Origin: Acrocarpospora macrocephala
GTDB lineage: Bacteria; Actinomycetota; Actinomycetes; Streptosporangiales; Streptosporangiaceae
Reading direction: 5' to 3'
NCBI RefSeq assembly: GCF_009687865.1
Contig: NZ_BLAE01000011.1
Location: 22,774-86,773, forward strand
Length of the DNA stretch: 64,000 nt
This document shows, in pieces, positions 56,118 to 64,000 of this stretch. The first letter of the stretch is position 1, and the number at the start of each line of letters is the position of its first letter. The translations under genes were made by a program, and so were the position numbers. Below the pieces are notes generated by a model. That model worked only from the letters and a program-made list of their open reading frames with translations. It ran no database searches and was not told the origin of the DNA.

Positions 56118-57340
56118 GGGTGCTGCTGGCCCAGAACATGTTCCACCTGCCGAGTCACGGCGGGGCGAACAAGTCCAACCGGGTCCTGCTGGAGCAGCTC
56201 GCGGCGCGCGGCCACGAGTGCCACGTGGTGGCGCCGATGTCCGGCGCGCTTCGGGCCACCTCCGTGGACGAGCACGTGGCCTACCTACGGGATCTCGGCG
56301 CCACGATCAAGTCGGTCACCGAGGACGGGGTGGAGTACGCGTACAAGGGGGTGAACGCGTGCGCGGTCGCGCGTCCGCCGCAGCTGGCCCGCCGGGTCGG
56401 GGAGGTGGCGGCCGAGGTCAAGCCGGACTGGACGCTGGTGCCGTCCGACGATCCCGGCCTGCTGATGCTGGGGGCGGCGCTGAAGGCGACGCCGGAGCGG
56501 GTGGTGTATCTCGCGCACACGCTGCAGCAGCTGCCGTTCGGCCCCGGCTCGTTTTATCCGAGCGGGGCGGGGACCCGGATGGTGAAGCGGGCGGCGAGCG
56601 TGCTGGCCGTGAGCAAGGCGGCGCAGTCGTACATGGAGCGGTGGGGAGAGCTGCGGTCGACGCTGATCTACCCGCACATCTACGGGGATCCGCAGGAGCG
56701 GACCGAGGGCACGCACGTCACGATGATCAACCCGTGCGGCTACAAAGGGCTGCCCATCCTCCTCGGGCTGGCCGACGCGCGGCCCGACGTGCCGTTCCTG
56801 GCCGTGCCCACCTGGGGGACGACCACGCAGGAGCTGGCCGAGCTGGAGCGGCGGCCGAACATCACGGTGATCGAGCCGTCCGACGAGATCGACGACATCC
56901 TGGCCCGCACCCGGGTGCTGCTGATGCCGTCGTTGTGGGACGAGACGTTCGGCTACACCTGCGTGGAGGCGATGGCGCGCGGCATCCCGGTGCTGGCCGC
57001 CGACGTCGGCGGCCTGGCCGAGGCCAAGCTGGGCGTGCCCTATCTGCTGCCGGTGCGGCGGATCGAGAAGTACGAGTCGGCGGGCCACGCGCGGCCGGTT
57101 CCCGTGGTGCCCGAGCAGGACCTGGGGCCGTGGGCGGACGCGCTGTCGGCCGTGCTGGCCCATCCCGACCTCTACCACGAGCTGTCGCGACGGTCTCGCG
57201 CGTCGGCCCGTGACTTCATCGCGTCCCTCGATGAGGACGCGCTGGAGACCCATCTCACCGCACTGCGCCCGAACCGGCGGCAAGCCGCGCTGGCGGCGCT
57301 CGCGGCCCGTACGAAGGAAGGCAGGATAGCGACCACATGA
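56114..57340 (+). CDS. Family 4 glycosyltransferase
   Basis: A 408-aa GT-B enzyme. [20 protein letters not shown] at the N-terminus and PSLWDETFGYTCVEAMARG (E-x7-E-type motif) at about residue 275 are typical of GT4. It retains anomeric configuration in known members. Its place inside the NRPS operon, overlapped on both sides by 4 bases, makes it a tailoring enzyme for the product or for an intermediate on the carrier protein. Confidence 0.88.
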   Translation: MRVLLAQNMFHLPSHGGANKSNRVLLEQLAARGHECHVVAPMSGALRATSVDEHVAYLRDLGATIKSVTEDGVEYAYKGVNACAVARPPQLARRVGEVAAEVKPDWTLVPSDDPGLLMLGAALKATPERVVYLAHTLQQLPFGPGSFYPSGAGTRMVKRAASVLAVSKAAQSYMERWGELRSTLIYPHIYGDPQERTEGTHVTMINPCGYKGLPILLGLADARPDVPFLAVPTWGTTTQELAELERRPNITVIEPSDEIDDILARTRVLLMPSLWDETFGYTCVEAMARGIPVLAADVGGLAEAKLGVPYLLPVRRIEKYESAGHARPVPVVPEQDLGPWADALSAVLAHPDLYHELSRRSRASARDFIASLDEDALETHLTALRPNRRQAALAALAARTKEGRIATT

Positions 57341-58263
57341 TCGGCGCGATTCAGGAGCGGGTGCGGGCGCTGACGCCCGTGGCCGACGCGGATCTGGGGC
57401 GCATGCTCAGGATCAGGCATTTCGAGCGGGCGCTGCTGCGCCTGTTCGAACGTGGCCAGCTCAACGGCACGACGCACACCTGCCTGGGCCAGGAGCACGT
57501 CCCCGTCGCGGTCAGCGGTCTGCTCGACCCGGACGACTACGTGTTCAGCAACCATCGCGGCCACGGTCACTTCCTGGCCAGGCACGACGAGCCGCACGCG
57601 CTGCTGGCCGAGATCATGGGCCGGGCCGGGGCGGTCTGCAACGGCGTCGGCGGCAGCCAGCACGTCTACCACGAGCGGTTCCTGTCCACCGGCGTGCAGG
57701 GCGAGAGCCTGCCGGTGGCGGTCGGGGTGGCGCTGCGGCTGAAGCGGGTCACGCCGGGACGGCTCGCCTGCGCGTACATTGGGGACGGGACGTGGGGTGA
57801 GGGGTCGGTCTACGAGGCGCTGAACATGGCGCAGCTGTGGCGGGCGCCCCTGCTGGTCGTGGTGGAGCACAACCGGATCGCCCAGTCCACGCCCACGACC
57901 GCGCAGCTGTCCGGCTCGATCGCGGGCCGCGCGGCCGGGTTCGGCGTGCTGCACCACCGGATCGAGTCGGTGGACGTGAACGTGATCCGGGCCGAGCTGG
58001 CCCCGCTGGCGGCCGTGGTCAGATCCGAGTTCCGGCCCGTGGTCGCCGAGATCGCGGTGCATCGGGCCGGGCCGCACAGCAAGGGCGACGACACGCGCAC
58101 CCCGGAGGAGCTGCGCGAGGCGGCCGAGGGCGACTGGCACCCGCGCTACGCCGAGGCGTTCCCCGAGCAGTTCGCCCGCCTGGACGAGGAGCAGCGCGCC
58201 TTCATCGCCCGGATGGTCGACGACGTGCTGATCCGCCCGGCGTCGGAATGGGAGCGGCCATGA
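57337..58263 (+). CDS. 2-oxo-acid dehydrogenase-like E1 alpha subunit (ThDP)
   Basis: A 308-aa thiamine-diphosphate enzyme subunit. The cofactor motif is GDGTWGEGSVYEALNMAQLW followed by VVVEHNRIAQST; HRGHGHFLARHDEPHALLAE fits the E1alpha fold. It pairs with the next gene. Together they could decarboxylate a 2-oxo acid, or take a two-carbon unit from a ketose as in the NapB/NapD system of naphthyridinomycin, and pass it to the lipoyl arm of E2. Confidence 0.9.
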   Translation: MIGAIQERVRALTPVADADLGRMLRIRHFERALLRLFERGQLNGTTHTCLGQEHVPVAVSGLLDPDDYVFSNHRGHGHFLARHDEPHALLAEIMGRAGAVCNGVGGSQHVYHERFLSTGVQGESLPVAVGVALRLKRVTPGRLACAYIGDGTWGEGSVYEALNMAQLWRAPLLVVVEHNRIAQSTPTTAQLSGSIAGRAAGFGVLHHRIESVDVNVIRAELAPLAAVVRSEFRPVVAEIAVHRAGPHSKGDDTRTPEELREAAEGDWHPRYAEAFPEQFARLDEEQRAFIARMVDDVLIRPASEWERP

Positions 58264-59243
58264 GGGTCGCCGAGCACCTGAACGAGGCGCTGCACGCGCT
58301 GCTGGACGCCGACCCCGCCGTGCACGTGCTCGGCGAGGACATCGTCGACCCCTACGGCGGCGCCTTCAAGATCACTAAGGGCCTGTCCACCAAGCACGGC
58401 TCCCGGGTCATCTCCACCCCGCTCAGCGAGGGCGGCATCGTCGGCGTCGGCGCCGGTCTCGCCCTGGCGGGCGACCGCGCCATCGTCGAGATCATGTTCG
58501 GCGACTTCGCCGCCCTCGCCTTCGACCAGCTGCTCAACTTCGCCAGCAAGTCCACCACCATGTACGGCAGGCGCGTCCCGATCCCCCTCATCGTCCGCTG
58601 CCCCACCGGCGGCCGGCGCGGCTACGGCCCCACCCACAGCCAGAGCCTGCAGAAACACTTCATCGGCATCCCCGGCCTGGACCTGTACGAGCTGAGCCCC
58701 TTCCACGACGCGCACGCCCTGCTGGCCACCATGTTCGCCCGCCAGAACCCCTGCGTGCTCTTCGAGGACAAGGTCCTCTACACCCGGCGGATCTGCCGGG
58801 ACGGCGTCGTCGACGACCTGTTCAGGTTCGAGCTGGTCGGCGGCTGGGCCCGCGTCTACGCCGACGGCGACCTGCCCCCGGACTGCGTGCTCATCGCTCC
58901 CGGCGGGCTGACCGACCGCGCCCTGGAAGCCATGCGCGACCTGCTCATCGACCACGAGATCACCTGCGTGCTGCTGGTCCCGGAACGCCTCTACCCGCTC
59001 GACCCGGCCCCCGTCATGCAGGTGCTGCGCGGCGCGGGAACGATCGTCGTGGCCGAGGACGGCTCCGCGGGCGGCACCTGGGGGGCCGAGGTGTCCCGGC
59101 TGCTCCATCCCGAGCTGTGGGCCTCCCTGTCCGGGCCCATCCGGCTGGTCAGCGCGGCCGACTCGATCATCCCCACGGCCGCGCACCTGGAACGCGAGGT
59201 CCTCGTCCAGGCGGACACCATCAGGAGAGCGGTGCTGGCGTGA
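58260..59243 (+). CDS. 2-oxo-acid dehydrogenase-like E1 beta subunit
   Basis: A 327-aa transketolase-like beta subunit. VLGEDIVDPYGGAFKITKGL, TPLSEGGIVGVGAGLALAG and MFGDFAALAFDQLLNFASK are typical; the C-terminal transketolase_C domain follows. The start is ATG 58260 by overlap with E1alpha; a longer frame to 57837 is an overlap artefact. It ends by GTGA overlap with E2. Confidence 0.92.
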   Translation: MRVAEHLNEALHALLDADPAVHVLGEDIVDPYGGAFKITKGLSTKHGSRVISTPLSEGGIVGVGAGLALAGDRAIVEIMFGDFAALAFDQLLNFASKSTTMYGRRVPIPLIVRCPTGGRRGYGPTHSQSLQKHFIGIPGLDLYELSPFHDAHALLATMFARQNPCVLFEDKVLYTRRICRDGVVDDLFRFELVGGWARVYADGDLPPDCVLIAPGGLTDRALEAMRDLLIDHEITCVLLVPERLYPLDPAPVMQVLRGAGTIVVAEDGSAGGTWGAEVSRLLHPELWASLSGPIRLVSAADSIIPTAAHLEREVLVQADTIRRAVLA

Positions 59244-60343
59244 TCGAGATCAGGGTGCCCAAGCTCAACAACAACGACACCAGCTACATCCTGGTGGAGT
59301 GGCTGGCCGCCGACGGCGAGGCGGTGGCGATCGGCGATCCGCTGGTCGTGGTGGAGACCTCCAAGACCGCCGAGGAGCTGCTCGCCGAGGACGCGGGCAT
59401 CCTGCGCCGGGTGGTGGCCGAGGGCTCCGACTGCGAACCCGGGCAGCTCATCGCCCGGTTGCAGGCGCCCGGCGAGGCCGTACCCCAGCAGGTGAGCGTG
59501 GCGGCCGGGCAGCAGGACGCCGGGGAGATCGTCATCACCGCTCCCGCGCGGGCGCTCATCGAGGAGCTCGGGGTGCCCGCGGAGCGGTTGCGCACGCTCG
59601 GCAAGAAGGTGATCCGCCGCGAGGACGTGGAGGCCCTCACCCGCGCCCCCGAACCGGACGCCCGCGCCGGACTCGTCGCGCTGAGCAAGGCGCAGCGGCT
59701 GACCGGTGACGTGGTCAGCCGCTCGCACCAGACGATCCCGGCCGCCTTCACCGCCGTCAAGATCGACGTCACCGGCACGGCCAAGCTCACCCGCGACCTG
59801 TCCAAGCACGCGCGTACCCTGATCGGCCTGTCCGAGCTGGTGGTGAAGGCCGTCGCCGACCAGCGGGCCGAGTTCCCGCTGCTGTTCGCCACCCTGGTCG
59901 AGCCCGGCTACGTCCGGCTCGCCGAGGGCGCGCACGTCGGGGTCACCATCGACGTCGGCAAGGGCCTGTTCATCCCGGTCGTCCGCGACGCGGACGCGCG
60001 GCCGCTGGACTCGGTCGCCCGCGAGCTCATGGACTACCGGATGACCGCGCTGCGCGGCAGCTTCCGGGAGCGGGACCTGGAGGGCGCCAACATCGCCGTC
60101 ACCCTGCACAACGACGGCGCGATCACGCTCGCCATCCCGATCGTCTACCCGGGCCACGTGTGCGCGCTGTCGCTGGCGGCGACGCAGCAGGAGGTGGCGC
60201 CGGCCGATGATGGTTTCACGGTCCGGCAGACCGTGCAGCTCGGGCTCGCCTTCGACCATCGGGTGGTCAACGGGCGGGACGCCGCGCTGTTCCTGGGCGC
60301 GGTGAAGCAGATGCTGGAGACGCCGCGGCGATGGCTGGAATAA
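59240..60343 (+). CDS. E2-like lipoyl acyltransferase with altered active site
   Basis: A 367-aa protein. The lipoyl domain covers residues 1-80 (VVETSKTAEEL, Lys42 lipoylated), a subunit-binding domain lies near 95-135 (APARALIEELGV, KKVIRREDVEAL), and the catalytic acyltransferase domain runs from about 150 to the end. The catalytic motif is DHRVVNG: His340 is kept but the Asp of HxxxDG is Asn344. That may weaken CoA transfer or mark a different acceptor, such as the carrier protein. No E3 gene is nearby; the housekeeping one could serve. The start is GTG 59240. Confidence 0.9.
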   Translation: MIEIRVPKLNNNDTSYILVEWLAADGEAVAIGDPLVVVETSKTAEELLAEDAGILRRVVAEGSDCEPGQLIARLQAPGEAVPQQVSVAAGQQDAGEIVITAPARALIEELGVPAERLRTLGKKVIRREDVEALTRAPEPDARAGLVALSKAQRLTGDVVSRSHQTIPAAFTAVKIDVTGTAKLTRDLSKHARTLIGLSELVVKAVADQRAEFPLLFATLVEPGYVRLAEGAHVGVTIDVGKGLFIPVVRDADARPLDSVARELMDYRMTALRGSFRERDLEGANIAVTLHNDGAITLAIPIVYPGHVCALSLAATQQEVAPADDGFTVRQTVQLGLAFDHRVVNGRDAALFLGAVKQMLETPRRWLE

Positions 60344-60405
60344 CTCGTCGTACCGTATTCCTGCTGATACCGGTCAGTGCCTGCGCCAATCCATCTAGGA
60401 GGCCC

Positions 60406-61707
60406 ATGAACGCCTTGAGGTTCCCCAGCGACTTCGTCTGGGGCGCGTCCACGTCGGCGTACCAGATCGAGGGAGCGACCAAGGAGGACGGCCGGGGGGT
60501 GTCCATCTGGGACACCTTCGCCGCCACGCCCGGGAAGGTGCGCGGCGGCGACACCGGGGACCCGGGCGCCGACCACTACCACCGCTACGCGCAGGACCTC
60601 GACCTGATGCGCGACCTCGGCCTGCAGAGCTACCGGTTCTCGGTGGCCTGGCCGCGGATCCAGCCCAACGGGTCCGGCAAGGCCAACCAGAAGGGCCTGG
60701 ACTTCTACCGGCGGCTGATCGACGGCCTGGTCGAGCGCGGCATCCGGCCGATGGTGACGCTGTTCCACTGGGACCTGCCGCAGGCGCTGCAGGACGCGGG
60801 CGGCTGGGAGAGCCGGGACACGGCGCTCCGGTTCGCCGAGTACGCGGAGATCGTCTTCGGGGCGCTGCACGCGCGCGACTGGCTGACCATCAACGAGCCG
60901 AAGACCGTGGTGGACTGCGGCTACCGGCAGGGCGTGCACGCGCCCGGGATCGCCGACTGGGATCGCGCCCTGGTGGCCTGCCACCACCTGCTGCTGGCGC
61001 ACGGCCTGGCCTCCCGCCTGCTGCACGAGCAGCACCCTGGACGCCGGATCGGCCCCGCCCTCAACCTGCACCCCACCTACCCGGCCGAGGACAGCCAGGA
61101 GGCCAGGGACGCGGCCGTCCGGCAGGACGCCGTCGAGAACCGGCTCTACCTGGATCCGATCTTCAAGGGGTTCTACCCGGAGGAGACGCTGCCCGCCGAC
61201 CGGAGCCACATCAGGGAAGGCGACCTGGCCACGATCAGCGAGCCGATCGACCTGCTCGGCGTGCAGTACTACACGCCCATCTTCGTCGGCCCCGACCAGC
61301 GCCGGGTGATCAAACACCGGACCCGGCAGGCGGGCTGGCTGGAGGACTACCCGGACGGCTTCCACGACATCCTGGTCCGGGTCAAGCGCGACTACCCCGA
61401 AGTCCCCCTCGTCATCACCGAGAACGGCCTGGCCACCGACGACGAGCCGGGCGCGGACGGGCGCGTCGCCGACGAGGACCGGATCTCCTACCTGCGCGGC
61501 CACCTGGCCGCGATGCACCGCGCGATGAAGGCGGGCGTGCGGGTCGAGGGCTACCACGTCTGGTCGCTGCTCGACAACTTCGAGTGGGCCGAGGGCTACG
61601 CCCAGCGTTTCGGCATCGTGCACGTCGACTTCGAGACGCAGAAACGCATCCCGAAGGACAGCGCCCACTGGTACGGCGACCTGATCAGGACCGGAGAGCT
61701 GCGGTGA
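60406..61707 (+). CDS. Second GH1 beta-glucosidase
   Basis: A 433-aa family 1 enzyme, related to BglC in the same window but shorter. The acid/base is Glu164 in TINEPK and the nucleophile Glu339 in VITENGLAT. In TINEPK the usual Trp of NEPW/NEPF is Lys, which may change specificity. The start is ATG 60406 after CTAGGAGGCCC. There is no signal peptide. It lies 62 bp behind E2, probably in the same transcript. It could free inducer glucose or deglycosylate the product. Confidence 0.92.
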   Translation: MNALRFPSDFVWGASTSAYQIEGATKEDGRGVSIWDTFAATPGKVRGGDTGDPGADHYHRYAQDLDLMRDLGLQSYRFSVAWPRIQPNGSGKANQKGLDFYRRLIDGLVERGIRPMVTLFHWDLPQALQDAGGWESRDTALRFAEYAEIVFGALHARDWLTINEPKTVVDCGYRQGVHAPGIADWDRALVACHHLLLAHGLASRLLHEQHPGRRIGPALNLHPTYPAEDSQEARDAAVRQDAVENRLYLDPIFKGFYPEETLPADRSHIREGDLATISEPIDLLGVQYYTPIFVGPDQRRVIKHRTRQAGWLEDYPDGFHDILVRVKRDYPEVPLVITENGLATDDEPGADGRVADEDRISYLRGHLAAMHRAMKAGVRVEGYHVWSLLDNFEWAEGYAQRFGIVHVDFETQKRIPKDSAHWYGDLIRTGELR

Positions 61708-61725
61708 TCCCCTGATTCCAATTAG

Positions 61726-61755
61726 TTGACTATCCCATCAAAGTCCCCTTAATCT
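61726..61755 (+). promoter_or_regulatory. Sigma70-type promoter of the epimerase gene
   Basis: TTGACT at 61726-61731, 18-bp spacer, TAATCT at 61750-61755. The ceb box starts one base later, so the repressor would sit on the start site. Confidence 0.65.
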
Positions 61756-61756
61756 G

Positions 61757-61770
61757 TGGGAGCGCTCCCA
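61757..61770. promoter_or_regulatory. Perfect CebR box upstream of aldose epimerase gene
   Basis: TGGGAGCGCTCCCA, 75 bp upstream of the GTG at 61845 and directly downstream of a good promoter. Confidence 0.9.
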
Positions 61771-61844
61771 CAGCCTTGCCGGAATTGTCATTAATATGGG
61801 TCCCGCCGTGCCTGAGGTACGGCTAATGCCTAGAAAGGACCCCC

Positions 61845-62723
61845 GTGTCCCAGTTCACACTTCTCGGTGGTGGCTATCGCGCCGATGTCACCGAGCTCGG
61901 CGGCGCCGTCCACGGCCTCTGGCGCGGCGGCCACGAGCTCATGCCGAGCTGGCCGGAGGACGGCCCGATCCCCTTCTACAGCGGGGCGGTGCTCGCGCCG
62001 TGGCCGAACCGGGTGGTGGGCGCCCGATACGTGTTCGCCGACGAGTGCTTCGAACTCCCGGTCAACGAGCCCGACCGGGGTCACGCGCTGCACGGGTTCG
62101 TCGCGGACGTGCCGTGGACGGCGGTGGAGTTCGCGTCCATCGAGGACGAGCACGCGTTCATCCGGCTGACCCACACGCTGGAGCCGAAGCCGGGCTACCC
62201 GTTCCGGCTGCGGTTCGAGCTGCGGCACGACCTGTCGGCGAACGGCCTGACGACCACCATGACCGCCGAGAACGTGGGCGAGACCGCCGCGCCGTACGGC
62301 ACCGGGCCGCACCCGTGGCTGCTCGCCGGTCCGGACGTGCGGGAGTACGAGCTGGATCTGCCCGCGGCCAAGGTCCTGCTCGTCAACGACATCCTCGCGC
62401 CCGTGACGCTGGAGGACGTCACGTACACGCCGTACGACTACCGCGCCCCCCGCCAGATCGGGGAGACGGCGATCGACCACGCCTTCACCGGCCTGACGGC
62501 CGGGCGGGTGCGGGTGCGCGGCCCGGAAGGCGGCCTGGAGATGTCGTGGGACCCGCGGGTGCTGCCCTGGGTTCAGGTCTGCACCGGGACCGGGCTCGGC
62601 TTCCGCGGGCTGGCCGTCGAACCCATGACCTGCCCGCCGGACGCGTTCAACTCCGGCACCGACCTGATCGTGCTCAAGCCCGGAGACACGCACGAGGCCG
62701 CCTGGACCCTCGCCATCATCTAG
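61845..62723 (+). CDS. Aldose 1-epimerase family protein
   Basis: A 292-aa beta-sandwich mutarotase-like enzyme that interconverts sugar anomers. APWPNRVVGARYVF, PDRGHALHGFVAD, GTGPHPWL and the acidic Glu in GLAVEPMTCPPDAF fit the galactose mutarotase superfamily. The start is GTG 61845 after AAAGGACCCCC. With the ceb box it joins the cellobiose regulon and would speed turnover of glucose released by the beta-glucosidases. Confidence 0.9.
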   Translation: MSQFTLLGGGYRADVTELGGAVHGLWRGGHELMPSWPEDGPIPFYSGAVLAPWPNRVVGARYVFADECFELPVNEPDRGHALHGFVADVPWTAVEFASIEDEHAFIRLTHTLEPKPGYPFRLRFELRHDLSANGLTTTMTAENVGETAAPYGTGPHPWLLAGPDVREYELDLPAAKVLLVNDILAPVTLEDVTYTPYDYRAPRQIGETAIDHAFTGLTAGRVRVRGPEGGLEMSWDPRVLPWVQVCTGTGLGFRGLAVEPMTCPPDAFNSGTDLIVLKPGDTHEAAWTLAII

Positions 62724-62735
62724 GAACCCACACCT

Positions 62736-63722
62736 ATGGACAGCAGGACGAAACGGCGGCTCTCCGCCGCCGAACTGGACGCCCTCGTGCTTGGCGCGCT
62801 GGGCGTCGGGATGGTCTCCTCCGAGGAGTTACCCGACGGCTTCGCCAACGCCGTCTGGCGGCTCGGCCTGGAGGACGGCCGGGACGTCGTGCTCAAAGTC
62901 GGCCCCCCACCCGACCTGAAACTCCTCACCTACGAGCGGGACCTGCTGCGCACCGAGGCGATGGTCTACGACCTCGCGGCCGGCGCCGGCCTGCCGCTCC
63001 CCGCGCTGCTGCACGCGGGTTTCGACGACGCTCTGATCGGCGGCGACTACCTGATCCTGGCCGCTCTGGACGGGGTGCCGTGGAACCATGCCACCCTGGA
63101 GCCCGCCCAGGACCGCGAGATCCGCTTCGAGCTCGGCCGCCACCTGGCCACGCTGCACACGATCCCGGGCACGGGCGTGTTCGGCTACCCGTACGCGGGA
63201 CTCACCGGCGGCACCTGGCGGGAGGCGTTCCTGGTCATGGCCGGGGCGCTGCTGGACGACGCCGTGCGCTACGACACGCCGCTGCCCGCCACCATCCTGG
63301 AGATCGCCCGCCTGTTCCACACCAACGCCGCCGCGCTGGACGAGATCGTCACCCCCCATCTGGTGCACTTCGACATCTGGCCCGGCAACGTCTTCCTCAA
63401 GGACGGCAGGATCGAGGCGCTCATCGACCACGAGCGGGCGTTCTGGGGCGACCCGATCGCCGACTTCGTCACCCCGACGATCTTCGGCGAGATCCAGGGC
63501 GACGACCCGATGCTGGCCGGATACCACGACGGGGGCGGCGGGCGCGGCCTGTTCACCCACACCACCGAGGTCAGGGTCGCGCTCTACCGGGCCTATCTCT
63601 ACCTGATCCTGCTGGTGGAGAACGGCCCCCGGCAGTACCCCGAGGAGTCCTACGCGCGGATCCGCGGGCTGGCCACCGAGAGCCTGGTCCGGGCCCTGGA
63701 GGTGCTCAGGCGAGCTTCGTGA
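62736..63722 (+). CDS. APH-fold phosphotransferase, probable sugar kinase
   Basis: A 328-aa kinase of the aminoglycoside phosphotransferase superfamily. The catalytic loop is VHFDIWPGNVFLKDG (H-x-D-x4-N) and the metal Asp lies in LIDHERAFWGDP. GFANAVWRLGLEDGRDVVLK is the nucleotide loop. It lies 12 bp after the epimerase gene, so the same ceb box probably controls it. A sugar substrate fits the context better than an antibiotic, but neither is shown by sequence. Its end overlaps the next gene by 17 bases in convergent orientation. Confidence 0.82.
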   Translation: MDSRTKRRLSAAELDALVLGALGVGMVSSEELPDGFANAVWRLGLEDGRDVVLKVGPPPDLKLLTYERDLLRTEAMVYDLAAGAGLPLPALLHAGFDDALIGGDYLILAALDGVPWNHATLEPAQDREIRFELGRHLATLHTIPGTGVFGYPYAGLTGGTWREAFLVMAGALLDDAVRYDTPLPATILEIARLFHTNAAALDEIVTPHLVHFDIWPGNVFLKDGRIEALIDHERAFWGDPIADFVTPTIFGEIQGDDPMLAGYHDGGGGRGLFTHTTEVRVALYRAYLYLILLVENGPRQYPEESYARIRGLATESLVRALEVLRRAS

Positions 63723-64000
63723 GCAGGATCGGCGTGGTGGTCGGCTGCCGGGAACCGCCCGCGGGCTCGACCGTCACGCCGAACCGCTCCGCCTCGCCGG
63801 GGACGGCCAGCGTGGCCGTCCTGACCCCGCCGCCGCCGTCCACCAGACCGGCCGAGTGGATCCCGGTCGGGCCGATCAGCCACATCTGGTACGTCTGGTC
63901 GGACGGCAGCCCGGGCATGTCCGAGGCGAACATGAGCTTGCCCTGGTGCGGCGAGAGCACGATGGTCGCCCCGCCGCCGCCCGTCATCGGCACCCGCCGG
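63706..64000 (-). CDS. Anti-sigma-K factor RskA C-terminal part, 5' end outside window
   Basis: The C-terminal extracytoplasmic domain of an RskA-type anti-sigma factor: KLMFASDMPGLPSDQTYQMW, then HSAGLVDGGGG and RFGVTVEPAGGSRQPT. The frame is open past base 64000, so the membrane segment and the zinc-binding anti-sigma domain lie outside. In full-length members the protein holds an ECF sigma factor at the membrane. Confidence 0.85.
   Translation of the reverse strand, partial: RRVPMTGGGGATIVLSPHQGKLMFASDMPGLPSDQTYQMWLIGPTGIHSAGLVDGGGGVRTATLAVPGEAERFGVTVEPAGGSRQPTTTPILLTKLA

Noticed and set aside
57337-60343. Housekeeping pyruvate or branched-chain dehydrogenase operon
   Set aside because: No E3 gene, embedding in an NRPS operon with 4-base overlaps, a free carrier protein beside it and an altered E2 motif all speak against a plain housekeeping role, though it cannot be fully excluded.
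1-64000. tRNA or rRNA genes
   Set aside because: No cloverleaf-like or rRNA-like segments were noticed in the intergenic regions.

Overview
The window is very GC-rich, with strong third-position GC bias, frequent GTG/TTG starts and many 4-base ATGA/GTGA gene overlaps. It carries actinomycete-specific families: DUF397 and WhiJ/AbaA-type regulators, a streptogrisin-like protease, a CebR/ceb operon and RskA. It is a chromosomal stretch of a filamentous actinomycete. A Streptosporangiaceae/Streptomycetaceae-type host is likely, but the genus cannot be fixed from sequence alone.

Layout. (1) 1-11.8 kb is a mixed accessory region: a secreted GH13 amylase (5' end outside the window), a three-winged-helix GntR-like regulator with a small partner, an anti-sigma-type ATPase, a frameshifted XRE/DUF5753 regulator with DUF397, a decayed transposase, two TetR genes with divergent targets (a secreted S1 protease and an NmrA-like oxidoreductase), a small Cys-rich secreted protein and an orphan histidine kinase. 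(2) 11.8-25.4 kb holds two divergent NRPS genes: a C-A-PCP-TE protein fused to a complete MFS exporter, and a C-A-PCP-C-A-PCP protein with in-frame tandem repeats, followed by a stand-alone condensation-like protein. (3) 25.4-31.4 kb holds a TetR/DHA2 drug-exporter pair with duplicated operators and an ssuCBAD sulfonate operon. (4) 32.1-40.9 kb is a nonulosonic-acid (sialic/Kdn-like) surface polymer set, with a NeuA-HAD phosphatase-NeuB triple fusion, a GT2, a polysialyltransferase-like protein and two further putative transferases; pirin and a CHAP protein lie between them. (5) 41.0-48.6 kb holds a sulfatase, then cebE-cebF-cebG-bglC and cebR for cello-oligosaccharide uptake. (6) 48.7-61.7 kb holds a GT1 glycosyltransferase and a tightly overlapped operon: a second NRPS-TE-MFS fusion, a free carrier protein, a GT4, E1alpha, E1beta and E2 of a 2-oxo-acid-dehydrogenase-like complex, then a second GH1 beta-glucosidase. 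(7) 61.8-64 kb holds an aldose epimerase, an APH-fold kinase and a partial RskA.

How it may work together. Perfect copies of the 14-bp CebR palindrome lie upstream of cebE, of the NRPS operon at 50.5 kb and of the epimerase gene at 61.8 kb. The second NRPS operon therefore looks like part of the cellobiose/cellotriose regulon. Its gene set (NRPS with cysteine thioesterase and built-in exporter, free carrier protein plus E1/E2 proteins as in C2-unit loading systems, two glycosyltransferases, a beta-glucosidase) suggests a glycosylated peptide made and exported when plant cell-wall sugars are present. The two NRPS-TE-MFS proteins are paralogues of the same unusual architecture and are the most novel feature of the window.
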